DNA from: Oligosphaera ethanolica
Lineage (GTDB): Bacteria; Verrucomicrobiota; Lentisphaeria; Oligosphaerales; Oligosphaeraceae
Assembly (NCBI RefSeq): GCF_030814695.1
Contig: NZ_JAUSVL010000001.1
Coordinates: 5,665,306 to 5,729,305, forward strand
Length of the DNA: 64,000 bases
Direction of reading: 5' to 3'
Shown here: piece by piece, positions 50,215-59,358 of the stretch
Layout: each line of letters begins with the position of its first letter
How positions within the stretch are numbered: position 1 is the stretch's first letter
Translations under genes and position numbers: made by a program
Notes under the pieces: model-generated
Databases searched by the model: none
The model's input: only the letters and a program-made list of their open reading frames with translations
What the model was told of the DNA's origin: nothing

Positions 50215-52500
50215 ATGTTGAAAGCACCAGGATGCCTCTTGTTTTCTGCCGCGCTGCTGTCATCAGCGCTTATCCACGCCGCGCTGCCGCTGGCATCGGC
50301 CGGCCAGCCGGTCGCCGAGATCATCTGCCCGGCCGACGCCGGGCCGGTGCTCGCCTACGCCGCCAAGGAATTGCAGGAGCATATCGCCATGATCTCCGGC
50401 GCGACCCTGCCGATTCTGCCGGCGCCCGGCCCCGCCGCCGGCCGCATCATACTGGCCGTGCAACCGGTGGGCTTCGCCGCCGATCGCGAGCAGATCGGCG
50501 ACAGCGACGGCTTTGCCGTCCGCCAGCAGGGCGCGACCGTGACCGTGCTGGGCAATCAGCCCAAAGGCGTCCTCACCGGCGTCTACAAGCTGCTCTTCCG
50601 CAACAGCGACATCATTTGGGCGCGCCCCAACACCGAGTTCGGCACCATCTTTACGCCCAATGCCGACCTGACGCTGACCGACACCGATTTCATCGACGTA
50701 CCCGCCACCATCCTGCGCGGCTGGCAGATGATCGGCCCGGGTCTGGAAAGCGACGTCTGGCAGTACCGCCAAGGCAGCAACTGGTCGTCACGCACCATGC
50801 GCGACGACCCCGAGACCAGCCACTTCGGCTGCGTCCGCGAATTCGGTGGCGGCCACAATCTCACCGGCCTCTACATCCGCGGCGACAAGTACTTCGCCGA
50901 CCACCCCGAATTCTTCCCCTTCTTCAAAGGCGCCCGCCAGGACCCCCGGCAAATCCGCATGCGCACCCAGCTGTGTTTCACCAATGCGGACATGACTCGC
51001 GCTTTCATCAGCGAGCTGGACCAACTGGTGGCCGCGTCGCCCGACTACAGCACCTACCGCATCATGATCGAAGACGTCTGGCAGTGCTGCGAATGCCCGG
51101 AATGCAGCAAGCCCATCACCCTGCCCGACGGCACCAGCGTCGCACCTGCCGACGAGGATTTCCGCTCGACCCAGTTCTTCCTCTGGCTCAACCAGATCGC
51201 CCGGCACTTCCAAGCCCACTACCCCGGCAAGCGCCTCCTGACCTTCGGCTACTTCTTCACGGAAACGCCGCCACGCATCACCGTCGAACCCAATATCAGC
51301 ATCTCTTTCTGCCCCATCAACAAAAACTCCAAGCGCGCCATCGACGATCCCGACAACGACGTCTACTACCGCCGTTTTTTGAGCTGGATGAAAAACACCA
51401 CCGAGCTGACCTGGCGCGAGTACTTCGGGCTCTGCGGGCCCTTCCCACGCCCCATGGACGCTATCGCCATCGCCGACTGGCGCCTCGTCAACAGCTACGG
51501 CGTCCGCCGCACCTACTCGGAAATGTACAGCGACGCCGTCGGCCCACGCATGGACGGCGTCGCCAGCTGGAATGTCAACGCGCCGTACTTCTGGGTTATG
51601 GCCAATGCCAACTGGAACCCAAAGGTCGACGTCAAGGCCCTGCGCGATGAATTCTTCCGCCGCGTCTACGGCCCCGCCGCCGCCGACGTCAAGGCCTTCT
51701 ACGCCATGATCGAAAAGGCCTTCCTCGCCGCGCCCGGCAACTCGCGCTGGAACGACCGCGCCGTGGGCAACTGGCGTCTGGCAGTCGTTGAACCAGGCAT
51801 AGTCGAGCCCTGCCGCGAGGCCCTCACGCGCGCCGCACAACACCCACTGCACCCCAACAGCAGAAAAATGCTCGACGCTCTGCAACACACCTTCGCCGAG
51901 CAGATTGCCATAGCGGACAATGTCCCCAATCTGCGTGTTGGCCGCTGCGCAACAGAACAAGACCTGTCCCTCGACTTCTCAACTCCTGCTTGGCAGGCAG
52001 CGCCCGCATATACCAACTTCATTGAACTGAACAAGTCAAAGCCCGTCCCCCATCCCACCACAGTGCGCTTTCTGTACGACGACGTCTATCTCCACATCGC
52101 ACTGCAATGCAATTACCCGGACCCGACACAAATGGCCTACGAACGCAATCTCCACGGCATCAATCAGTTCCCGGCCGGCGAAGGCGCCGAATTCTTCCTT
52201 ACCAGCGGCAAAGAATCGCCAGCCTACTACCAGTTCGTCGTTGACCCGGCCGGAAATCGCTTCAGCAGCGATGAAACAGCGCCATGGCAGGCGCGTACGG
52301 CCGTCACGGCAAACGGCTGGAACGCACTCATCAGCGTCCCCTGGTCAACCCTCGGCCATGACCCTGCCACCACCGATCGCATCCGTGGAACTGTCGTGCG
52401 TCTTTCCAAGGAACCTAACGACCGCCGCCGCTATTATCCCCTCTTCAACAGCGCCGGACACTCCGTCGCCAGCTTCTGCCCAATGCACCTCGAAAAATAG
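50215..52500 (+). CDS. Secreted DUF4838 protein, copy 1
   Basis: A 761-residue exported protein. The signal peptide (LLFSAALLSSALIHAALPLA) precedes a GH67/GH20b-like N-terminal domain with YAAKELQEHIAMISGATLPI. The DUF4838 domain (about residues 210-480) contains SPDYSTYRIMIEDVWQCCEC and CSKPITLPDG, a Cys-rich CCECPECS segment that may bind metal, and FGYFFTETPPRI. A CBM9/DOMON-like module ends the chain (residues 570-761: VRFLYDDVYLHIALQCNYPD, EGAEFFLTSG, NGWNALISVPW). DUF4838 proteins are linked to polysaccharide degradation, perhaps as hydrolases, but the activity is not established. The first 510 residues are nearly identical to the next gene's product. Confidence 0.85.
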   Translation: MLKAPGCLLFSAALLSSALIHAALPLASAGQPVAEIICPADAGPVLAYAAKELQEHIAMISGATLPILPAPGPAAGRIILAVQPVGFAADREQIGDSDGFAVRQQGATVTVLGNQPKGVLTGVYKLLFRNSDIIWARPNTEFGTIFTPNADLTLTDTDFIDVPATILRGWQMIGPGLESDVWQYRQGSNWSSRTMRDDPETSHFGCVREFGGGHNLTGLYIRGDKYFADHPEFFPFFKGARQDPRQIRMRTQLCFTNADMTRAFISELDQLVAASPDYSTYRIMIEDVWQCCECPECSKPITLPDGTSVAPADEDFRSTQFFLWLNQIARHFQAHYPGKRLLTFGYFFTETPPRITVEPNISISFCPINKNSKRAIDDPDNDVYYRRFLSWMKNTTELTWREYFGLCGPFPRPMDAIAIADWRLVNSYGVRRTYSEMYSDAVGPRMDGVASWNVNAPYFWVMANANWNPKVDVKALRDEFFRRVYGPAAADVKAFYAMIEKAFLAAPGNSRWNDRAVGNWRLAVVEPGIVEPCREALTRAAQHPLHPNSRKMLDALQHTFAEQIAIADNVPNLRVGRCATEQDLSLDFSTPAWQAAPAYTNFIELNKSKPVPHPTTVRFLYDDVYLHIALQCNYPDPTQMAYERNLHGINQFPAGEGAEFFLTSGKESPAYYQFVVDPAGNRFSSDETAPWQARTAVTANGWNALISVPWSTLGHDPATTDRIRGTVVRLSKEPNDRRRYYPLFNSAGHSVASFCPMHLEK

Positions 52501-52655
52501 TGTTCATCCGCAATGCCTCAGGCGTTATGCGCCTGCCGCGACCGTTTTCATCCGGCTATCATTGGCCACAATTTAGACATGCCCGTTGCATATACAGCAG
52601 AGATACGTTCAGCCCACACCCTCTGCTGCTGACGCTCGGCGCCACAAGGACTACC

Positions 52656-54971
52656 ATGCCCAGATTTTTACGCTCAGCCAGCCTTTTGCCTGTCCTCGTC
52701 CTGGTCTTCGCTTGCGGCTTTGCCACCCACGCCGCGCTGCCGCTGGCAACGGCCGGCCAGCCGGTCGCCGAGATCATCTGCCCGGCCGACGCCGGGCCGG
52801 TGCTCGCCTACGCCGCCAAGGAATTGCAGGAGCATATCGCCATGATCTCCGGCGCGACCCTGCCGATTCTGCCGGCGCCCGGCCCCGCCGCCGGCCGCAT
52901 CATACTGGCCGTGCAACCGGTGGGCTTCGCCGCCGATCGCGAGCAGATCGGCGACAGCGACGGCTTTGCCGTCCGCCAGCAGGGCGCGACCGTGACCGTG
53001 CTGGGCAATCAGCCCAAAGGCGTCCTCACCGGCGTCTACAAGCTGCTCTTCCGCAACAGCGACATCATTTGGGCGCGCCCCAACACCGAGTTCGGCACCA
53101 TCTTTACGCCCAATGCCGACCTGACGCTGACCGATACCGACTTCATCGACGTACCCGCCACCATCCTGCGCGGCTGGCAGATGATCGGCCCGGGTCTGGA
53201 AAGCGACGTCTGGCAGTACCGCCAAGGCAGCAACTGGTCGTCACGCACCATGCGCGACGACCCCGAGACCAGCCACTTCGGCTGCGTCCGCGAATTCGGT
53301 GGCGGCCACAATCTCACCGGCCTCTACATCCGCGGCGACAAGTACTTCGCCGACCACCCCGAATTCTTCCCCTTCTTCAAAGGCGCCCGCCAGGACCCCC
53401 GGCAAATCCGCATGCGCACCCAGCTGTGTTTCACCAATGCGGACATGACTCGCGCTTTCATCAGCGAGCTGGACCAACTGGTGGCCGCGTCGCCCGACTA
53501 CAGCACCTACCGCATCATGATCGAAGACGTCTGGCAGTGCTGCGAATGCCCGGAATGCAGCAAGCCCATCACCCTGCCCGACGGCGCCGTGGTCGCGCCT
53601 GCCGACGAGGATTTCCGCTCGACCCAGTTCTTCCTCTGGCTCAACCAAATCGCCCGGCATTTCCAAGCCCACTACCCCGGCAAGCGCCTCCTGACCTTCG
53701 GCTACTTCTTCACGGAAACGCCACCACGCATCACCGTCGAACCCAACATCAGCATCTCCTTCTGCCCCATCAACAAAAACTCCAAGCGCGCCATCGACGA
53801 TCCCGACAACGACGTCTACTACCGCCGTTTTTTGAGCTGGATGAAGAACACCACCGAGCTGACCTGGCGCGAGTACTTCGGGCTCTGCGGGCCTTTCCCA
53901 CGCCCCATGGACGCTATCGCCATCGCCGACTGGCGCCTCGTCAACAGCTACGGCGTCCGCCGCACCTACTCGGAAATGTACAGCGACGCAGTCGGCCCGC
54001 GCATGGACGGCGTCGCCAGCTGGAATGTCAACGCGCCATACTTCTGGGTGATGGCCAATGCCAACTGGAACCCAAAGGTCGACGTCAAGGCCCTGCGCAA
54101 TGAATTCTTCCGCCGCGTCTACGGTCCCGCCGCCGAAGACGTCAGGGCCTTCTACGCCATGATCGAAAAGGCCTTCCTCGCCGCGCCCGGCAACTCGCGC
54201 TGGAACGACCGCGCCCAGGCCAACTGGAAGCATGTCGTCATTGCCGGCGACTTGGTCGAGCCATGCCGCCAGGCCCTCACGCGCGCCGCACAACACCCGC
54301 TGCTGCCCAAGCAACAGCGCATGCTCAGCGCCCTGCGCGACCAATTCGATGCCATGATCGCCGACGTCCTCGCCATGCGCGTCTTCGCCACAAAAGTCGC
54401 TACGCCGCCGACCTTCGACCCCACTTTCGCAACGGAGCCATGGCTAAAAGCCAAGGTGGCCGACGCATTTGTGCTGTCGCGAGGCGAAAAGCCACACGAA
54501 AACCGCACGGAACTCCGCGTCCTCTACGACGACGAGCGACTCTACTTCGGCATCCGCTGTTTCCACCCCGACCCGGCCAACATGCCCTACCGCAAGGACG
54601 TCGCCGCCGGCAATCGTTTCCCGCAGGGCGAGGGCTTCGAAGTGTTCCTACAGGGCGACTGGGATGAACAAAAATCGCCCTTCGTGCAGATGGTCATCGA
54701 TCCGGCCGGCAACCGCTACGCCGGCGCCCGCGCCGGAAAATCCTGGCAGGCCGAAAGCCGCATCCTCGCCGATGGGTGGAGCGCCATGCTCTCGCTGACC
54801 TGGGCCGAAGCGCGCCTAGAACCGCCTCTGCCCGGCGCCGTTCTCCGCGGCGCCTTCATCCGCCAGTTCATGCCATCGCCACAAGAAGGCATCGCCCCCA
54901 GTAACTACGCCGCACTCTACGGCTCAACCAGGCATCGCACGCAGGGCTTCTGCGATATCGTCCTCGAATAA
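52656..54971 (+). CDS. Secreted DUF4838 protein, copy 2
   Basis: A 771-residue paralogue of the preceding protein. The signal peptide is unrelated in sequence (LLPVLVLVFACGFATHA). From AALPLA to NSRWNDRA the two proteins are almost identical, then they diverge abruptly: this copy continues NWKHVVIAGDLVEPC and ends in a different CBM9-like module (VLYDDERLYFGIRCFHPDPA, EGFEVFLQGDW). The shared domain probably handles the same linkage while the C-terminal modules bind different glycans (inference). ATG 52656 with AAGGA is preferred; an in-frame start at 52500 has no signal peptide. It is followed, tail to tail, by the AAA ATPase gene. Confidence 0.85.
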   Translation: MPRFLRSASLLPVLVLVFACGFATHAALPLATAGQPVAEIICPADAGPVLAYAAKELQEHIAMISGATLPILPAPGPAAGRIILAVQPVGFAADREQIGDSDGFAVRQQGATVTVLGNQPKGVLTGVYKLLFRNSDIIWARPNTEFGTIFTPNADLTLTDTDFIDVPATILRGWQMIGPGLESDVWQYRQGSNWSSRTMRDDPETSHFGCVREFGGGHNLTGLYIRGDKYFADHPEFFPFFKGARQDPRQIRMRTQLCFTNADMTRAFISELDQLVAASPDYSTYRIMIEDVWQCCECPECSKPITLPDGAVVAPADEDFRSTQFFLWLNQIARHFQAHYPGKRLLTFGYFFTETPPRITVEPNISISFCPINKNSKRAIDDPDNDVYYRRFLSWMKNTTELTWREYFGLCGPFPRPMDAIAIADWRLVNSYGVRRTYSEMYSDAVGPRMDGVASWNVNAPYFWVMANANWNPKVDVKALRNEFFRRVYGPAAEDVRAFYAMIEKAFLAAPGNSRWNDRAQANWKHVVIAGDLVEPCRQALTRAAQHPLLPKQQRMLSALRDQFDAMIADVLAMRVFATKVATPPTFDPTFATEPWLKAKVADAFVLSRGEKPHENRTELRVLYDDERLYFGIRCFHPDPANMPYRKDVAAGNRFPQGEGFEVFLQGDWDEQKSPFVQMVIDPAGNRYAGARAGKSWQAESRILADGWSAMLSLTWAEARLEPPLPGAVLRGAFIRQFMPSPQEGIAPSNYAALYGSTRHRTQGFCDIVLE

Positions 54972-54980
54972 GAGGCACCA

Positions 54981-56333
54981 TCATATGATCAAGTTACGAT
55001 TGTCTTTTACAAAGTTCTGAAAGAACATGATAAAATAAATCGGCAAATAAATGATTTTTCCTTTGCAAGTTATTTTCCGATTATTTGACAGAACATATGC
55101 CTTTTTTATATGATAATCCGCATTGGCAACAAAGTTATTCAATGCGCTGTGAATAGAATAATCCTTGCCCGATTTTACTTCTATCGGGATCGCCGATAAA
55201 CTGTCAAAGTCATCAATCAAATAATCCACCTCACCCTTGCTGCGGTTGTCATAATAAAACAGCTTGTGTCCATGTGCAAGCAATTCCGCCGCAACAACCG
55301 TTTCATAAACCGACCCCAAGTTAATTGATCGTACGTCATCCAGTATCGCCCGAGCATTGTTGCCGTAGAGAATGCTGGATAAAATTCCGACATCGTTCAG
55401 ATACATCTTCAATAAATTTTTCCCTTCCGACTCGGCAAGAGGAAAAACCGGATTCGATATAGCCTGTACATTCATGGCAATTCCAGCACTGACAAGATAT
55501 TCGAACTCGTCCTGATAATTGTCAAAAGTCTTTCCCCGCTTACCTTCAATATCCTGTGCAAAAATGCGCTTCTTTTTATTCTCCATGTTGGATGGGATCA
55601 AATCGTAAATACGGCGTATTTTCAACTTGCGCTCATCATCATATTTAGAGGCATCAGCGGCATAATAATCATGGATTTCGTTTTGGATTTCCCGGACGCG
55701 CTGAATGTTGTGGCTGTCTAAAAAAGCATTGACGGCATCCGGCAAACCGCCGGTTAACAGATATTTTCTAAATAGCCCCATCACTTTATTGTGTTTCTCT
55801 TCATCAAGCGATTCCAGTTTCTGAAATTTGCTCTGAAGCATCGAGATAACCATATCGTTCATACCGTTAGCATAAAGGAATTCTTCAAAGTCCAGAGGGA
55901 ACATCCGCACTTTGCGGATGCTGCCCATGGGAATGGATGTCGTTTGCGCTAACGTGATGCCAAGCAAAGAGCCGCTGGCGATATACGTGTATTTATCGTC
56001 TGACACAAGGAATTTCAACAATGTCAGCAAGTGCGGATAGGCCTGAATTTCGTCAATAAAAATCAGGGTATCTTCTTTGGCTTTCATCTTGTTTCCAGCA
56101 AGCATACTGATTTGAAGATAAAAATCTTCCACAGTTCTGGTATTGGCAAACAAGCGCTCCCCTAGTGAATCCTCCACCATGTTGACTTCAATAAAATTAT
56201 GAAACAACCGCTGCCCGACATGGCGGATGATGTACGTCTTGCCAACTTGACGCGCGCCGTCAATCAACAGGATCTTTGATGAACCCGAACGTATATGATC
56301 TTCGATCAGATGCTCAATTTTGCGGAACAGCAT
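54981..56333 (-). CDS. AAA ATPase with DUF4143 (PD-(D/E)XK-like) domain
   Basis: A 450-residue protein of the AAA_14/DUF4143 group. The N-terminal ATPase has Walker A DGARQVGKTYI, Walker B LIFIDEIQAYP and a sensor region IASGSLLGITL. FPLDFEEFLYANG and LLTGGLPDAVNAFL follow. The C-terminal part has EVDYLIDD and IPIEVKSGKDYS, the E-x-K pattern of a restriction-endonuclease-like fold. Members are common in Bacteroidetes, archaea and PVC genomes, and many behave as mobile or selfish genes; their function is unknown. The base composition is clearly AT-richer than neighbouring genes, indicating transfer. A triple direct repeat upstream may be its operator. Confidence 0.88.
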   Translation of the reverse strand: MLFRKIEHLIEDHIRSGSSKILLIDGARQVGKTYIIRHVGQRLFHNFIEVNMVEDSLGERLFANTRTVEDFYLQISMLAGNKMKAKEDTLIFIDEIQAYPHLLTLLKFLVSDDKYTYIASGSLLGITLAQTTSIPMGSIRKVRMFPLDFEEFLYANGMNDMVISMLQSKFQKLESLDEEKHNKVMGLFRKYLLTGGLPDAVNAFLDSHNIQRVREIQNEIHDYYAADASKYDDERKLKIRRIYDLIPSNMENKKKRIFAQDIEGKRGKTFDNYQDEFEYLVSAGIAMNVQAISNPVFPLAESEGKNLLKMYLNDVGILSSILYGNNARAILDDVRSINLGSVYETVVAAELLAHGHKLFYYDNRSKGEVDYLIDDFDSLSAIPIEVKSGKDYSIHSALNNFVANADYHIKKAYVLSNNRKITCKGKIIYLPIYFIMFFQNFVKDNRNLII

Positions 56334-56357
56334 GGTTGCATCTCCTCGCTATTGTTG

Positions 56358-56435
56358 ACTTTTCAATAACAATATAACGAAGAATAAACGACTTTTCAAT
56401 ATATATTCCATGCAAAAATAGTTACTTTTCAATAA
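56358..56435 (-). promoter_or_regulatory. Three ACTTTTCAATAA direct repeats upstream of the AAA gene
   Basis: ACTTTTCAATAA-type units begin at 56358, 56391 and 56424, exactly 33 bases apart (about three helical turns). They lie 25-102 bases upstream of the AAA ATPase start in AT-rich DNA of the same foreign composition, as expected for an autoregulatory operator or a recognition array of the element. Confidence 0.6.
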
Positions 56436-56583
56436 ATCCATACCCGAACGGGAGGTCCTCAGCCCCCTCGGGCAATATTTGTCTGTCGTGATCGCTTGCG
56501 CCAAGCCTTCTTTTGGCAATAAAATAGACATGCCCGCAGCCTCGGCGGAAAAAAGTCCAGCCCATGCCCGCAGCTTCTTACGC

Positions 56584-56628
56584 TCAGCATCCTGCGGCAA
56601 TCGCTTCGCGATTGCCGCAGGATGCTGA
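56584..56628. repeat. Perfect 21-bp hairpin downstream of the SGNH gene
   Basis: The arm TCAGCATCCTGCGGCAATCG (plus C) and its exact complement enclose a three-base TTC loop. It lies 36 bases beyond the SGNH gene stop. No T-run follows on either strand, so it may block exonucleases or be an extragenic palindrome rather than a standard terminator. Confidence 0.75.
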
Positions 56629-56663
56629 GATGAAAAGGGATAGTTGGATTTTGCGAACAAAGC

Positions 56664-57689
56664 TCACCCCAGCAGCGCCGCCAGTTTCGCGGCCAGGTTC
56701 TGGCCCATGAGGCCATGGCCGTAAATGGACGGGTGCAGCAAGTCCCAGTTCAGGCCGGTGAAGTCGTCCAGGATGTCCGCGCCTTCAATGAGGAAGACGT
56801 TGCGGTCACGCCATTTTGCCGCGGCTTCGCGGACCACGTCGCGAAAATGCGTGGCGGCATTTTGCGGGTCGGCTACGGTTAAATTGAGATCGCGCGCAAA
56901 GGGGAACATGGTCAGCAGCACGATGGGCTTGCCGGGCTGCCGGGTGGTCATGGTGTCGACCATGTAGAACACCCGCTCGCGGAAGGTCTCCACCGGCATG
57001 CCGAGCATGTTGATGCCCAGCTCCAGGGTCGCGAAGTCCCAGCTGCCCATGTTCGCCATGTAGTCGGCCATTTCGTGTTCGGCATGGCAGGAGCCGCTCA
57101 AGCCCAAGTTCAGCAGCTGCACGCCCAGGCGCCGCGCCGCCACCAGGGGATAGCCATCCAAATGGGAATGGGTGATCGACGAGCCGTAGGCCAAGTAGGT
57201 CTTCGCAGGCTTTTCATCCGCCATCGGTGGCCGCCACGGCCAGCCCAGGCAGTCCATGCCGCAGTACATCGCCGTCCCACGCCAACACTGCACCCGCCAC
57301 ACATTCGGCGCAAAGCCCTTCGGGCGCAGCCCACCCTGCGCCCAAGCGGCCCGCATCTCCGCCGGTGGCGTCAACACCACCGTGTTCACCTGGCCGGGAA
57401 CCAACACGGGACTCTGAAACGGCGATAAATCAAAATTGCCCAGGAATATGCGCAACGGCAGTGTCGCCGCAAACTCCGGCGGTGCACAGGCCAGACTGAG
57501 CCGGATCTCGGGCGCATCAGTGACAAAACGCATCTCGCAGCCGATCGACTCGGCGCCGGTCTTGCGCGCCCGCTGATTGAGCTGCCAACGCAGCGCCCGC
57601 GGCAGCCGTGCCAGGCAAAGGCCGTTCAAACCCACCGCCGGCTCCAAGGCGCCGACGTTGTGAAACTCGATATTGTCATGAATCATCAT
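56664..57689 (-). CDS. SGNH-family hydrolase/esterase
   Basis: A 341-residue two-domain protein. An N-terminal beta-sandwich of about 150 residues (LSLACAPPEFAATLPLRIFL, VNTVVLTPPAEM) precedes an SGNH hydrolase domain. The blocks are TYLAYGSSITHSH (nucleophile Ser), NLGLSGSCHAE, LELGINMLG (Gly/Asn) and WDLLHPSIYGHG (catalytic His). This layout resembles carbohydrate esterases that remove acetyl groups from polysaccharides. No signal peptide is visible, so it may act in the cytoplasm. GGAG precedes ATG 57689. It is the last gene of the TonB-to-SGNH operon. Confidence 0.82.
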   Translation of the reverse strand: MMIHDNIEFHNVGALEPAVGLNGLCLARLPRALRWQLNQRARKTGAESIGCEMRFVTDAPEIRLSLACAPPEFAATLPLRIFLGNFDLSPFQSPVLVPGQVNTVVLTPPAEMRAAWAQGGLRPKGFAPNVWRVQCWRGTAMYCGMDCLGWPWRPPMADEKPAKTYLAYGSSITHSHLDGYPLVAARRLGVQLLNLGLSGSCHAEHEMADYMANMGSWDFATLELGINMLGMPVETFRERVFYMVDTMTTRQPGKPIVLLTMFPFARDLNLTVADPQNAATHFRDVVREAAAKWRDRNVFLIEGADILDDFTGLNWDLLHPSIYGHGLMGQNLAAKLAALLG

Positions 57690-57747
57690 CAGCTTTGCTC
57701 CTCAACTGCTCGTACTCAACATGATTACCTCAGCTTGTCGCCCCGGG

Positions 57748-59358
57748 TCACAACAGCCAGCCGTCATCGCCGCCCGCAGCAGGCTTCGGCAGGGGCGCGT
57801 GCTCCCGCCGCTGGCGGAAAAACTCGCCAGGATCGTCCGCTTGCACTTGTATGGCCACCGGCTCCACGCGCATCGCCCGGACCGGCCGCACTGGGCAGGG
57901 ATACTCGCAACTGCCGCAACCAATGCACAAATCGGGATTCAAGGACGGTATGCGCCGGCCAGGCCCGTCGTCCTTCATTTGCAGGGCGCCCGTCGGACAA
58001 TGCTCCGCGCAGGCCCCACAGTCAACGCCGTCCTGCACTGCGATGCATAGCGAGGGATCGAAATGCGCCATGCCAATCCGACAGCGCTGCTTCGCTGGCA
58101 GCGTCATGGGCCGCAGTGCCCCCGTAGGACAAATCGAGCTGCAGCGCATGCAGTTGAACTCGCACATGCCACGGTCAAAAACCAGGTGAACCAATCCCGG
58201 CCGGCCATCGCCAGCCGCACGCAGGACATTTCCACGGCAATTCCGCACACACAGCTGACAACCCGTGCACAAGGCCGCAAAACGCGCCGCTGAACCCGCG
58301 CCCGGTGGATAGATCGCCCCAGCGCCAGCGCCGGCGCGCAAAACGCCCCCCGGACGCAACAACGCCGCGCCCGCACAGGCAGCCGCGCCAACGCCCGCAA
58401 CACCGACCAAGACCTCGCGGCGCGTCAATTCCCCCTGTGGCAAAGCGCCGTCCCGCGCATCGGCCGCAGCTGCCGCAGCCGGCTTTGCGGTGCTCTCGCC
58501 GGCGGCCAGCGCTTTTTCGCCGGCCGCAGCTGCCACCGCGGCGGCCTTGGCTGGCCGGCGGCCCCACGCCACGGCCTCAAAACAGCAGGCGTCCAGGCAT
58601 TTCAGGCAGCGCAGACAGCGCTCGTTGTCAATGCTGCCCTGGGCAATGTCGATGCAGCCAGCGGGGCAGACTTTTTGGCATTGGCCGCATTTGACGCAGG
58701 CGTCCGTGAGACGCAGCGGCAATCGCGTGCATTTGGCGACCAGACCCAGTGCGGTCCCCACTGGGCAGAGTGTCGTGCAGAACCAGCGCCGGCGCCATAG
58801 CACCAGCGCCGTCAGCAGCAGCAGAGGCAGCACGCCGAAGATGAACAGCGTCGGCAAAGCCAGCGGGCGCACGATCAGCATGTCGTCGGGAAACAGGCGG
58901 TTATAGAGCGCCGTGTACCATGGCGCCACCAAGGTCGCGACCATGCCACCAAAGCGCGACGCCGGGTCCAGAAGCCGCAAACACAAACTCCACCCAAAGA
59001 GCAGCAGCACAATCGTCACCACGGCGATGCCATAGCGCAGTCGCGGATGATTCCCCGGCGCCGCACCGCGCCGCCGCGTGAGCCAGCCGATAAACTCCTG
59101 CAAAATGCCCAGCGGACACAATACGCTGCAGTACACCCGCCCCAACACCAGCGTCAAGACCAGCACCAGCAGGGCCACACCGGCGCCCGCCGGCGAAAAC
59201 AACTGCCAGGCACGGGCCACCGCCGGCCCGAACTGTACCTCCAGCCAGTACTCGCCAGCGGCAACGCCGTGGCAGATCAGCGCCAGCAGCATCAGCATGG
59301 TCAATGCCGCCAGCGCGACGCGTCCGTAGCGCAACCATCGCAACCGTGACGTCGCCAT
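57748..59358 (-). CDS. Membrane-anchored poly-[4Fe-4S] protein (NapH/NapG-like fusion)
   Basis: A 536-residue electron-transfer protein. The N-terminal 220 residues hold about four membrane helices plus CSVLCPLGILQEF and CTTLCPVGTALGL, the paired Cys motifs of NapH/NosR/RdxA-type proteins. Two clusters follow in CVKCGQCQKVCPAGC and CLRCLKCLDAC. Then comes an Ala-rich linker and LTRREVLVGVAGVGAAA, which looks like an internal Tat signal, then NapG-like ferredoxin motifs: CTGCQLCVRNCRGN, CEFNCMRCSSICPTGAL, CGACAEHCPTGAL and CIGCGSCEYPCPVRP. It appears to be a fusion of a membrane quinol-linked module with a periplasmic polyferredoxin. Its start overlaps the DUF362 stop by one base, implying coupled translation. 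Confidence 0.82.
   Translation of the reverse strand: MATSRLRWLRYGRVALAALTMLMLLALICHGVAAGEYWLEVQFGPAVARAWQLFSPAGAGVALLVLVLTLVLGRVYCSVLCPLGILQEFIGWLTRRRGAAPGNHPRLRYGIAVVTIVLLLFGWSLCLRLLDPASRFGGMVATLVAPWYTALYNRLFPDDMLIVRPLALPTLFIFGVLPLLLLTALVLWRRRWFCTTLCPVGTALGLVAKCTRLPLRLTDACVKCGQCQKVCPAGCIDIAQGSIDNERCLRCLKCLDACCFEAVAWGRRPAKAAAVAAAAGEKALAAGESTAKPAAAAAADARDGALPQGELTRREVLVGVAGVGAAACAGAALLRPGGVLRAGAGAGAIYPPGAGSAARFAALCTGCQLCVRNCRGNVLRAAGDGRPGLVHLVFDRGMCEFNCMRCSSICPTGALRPMTLPAKQRCRIGMAHFDPSLCIAVQDGVDCGACAEHCPTGALQMKDDGPGRRIPSLNPDLCIGCGSCEYPCPVRPVRAMRVEPVAIQVQADDPGEFFRQRREHAPLPKPAAGGDDGWLL

Noticed and set aside
56349..56660. 103-residue protein between the AAA ATPase and SGNH genes
   Set aside because: The frame crosses the perfect hairpin and the ACTTTTCAATAA repeats, with mixed base composition and no motif or ribosome site.
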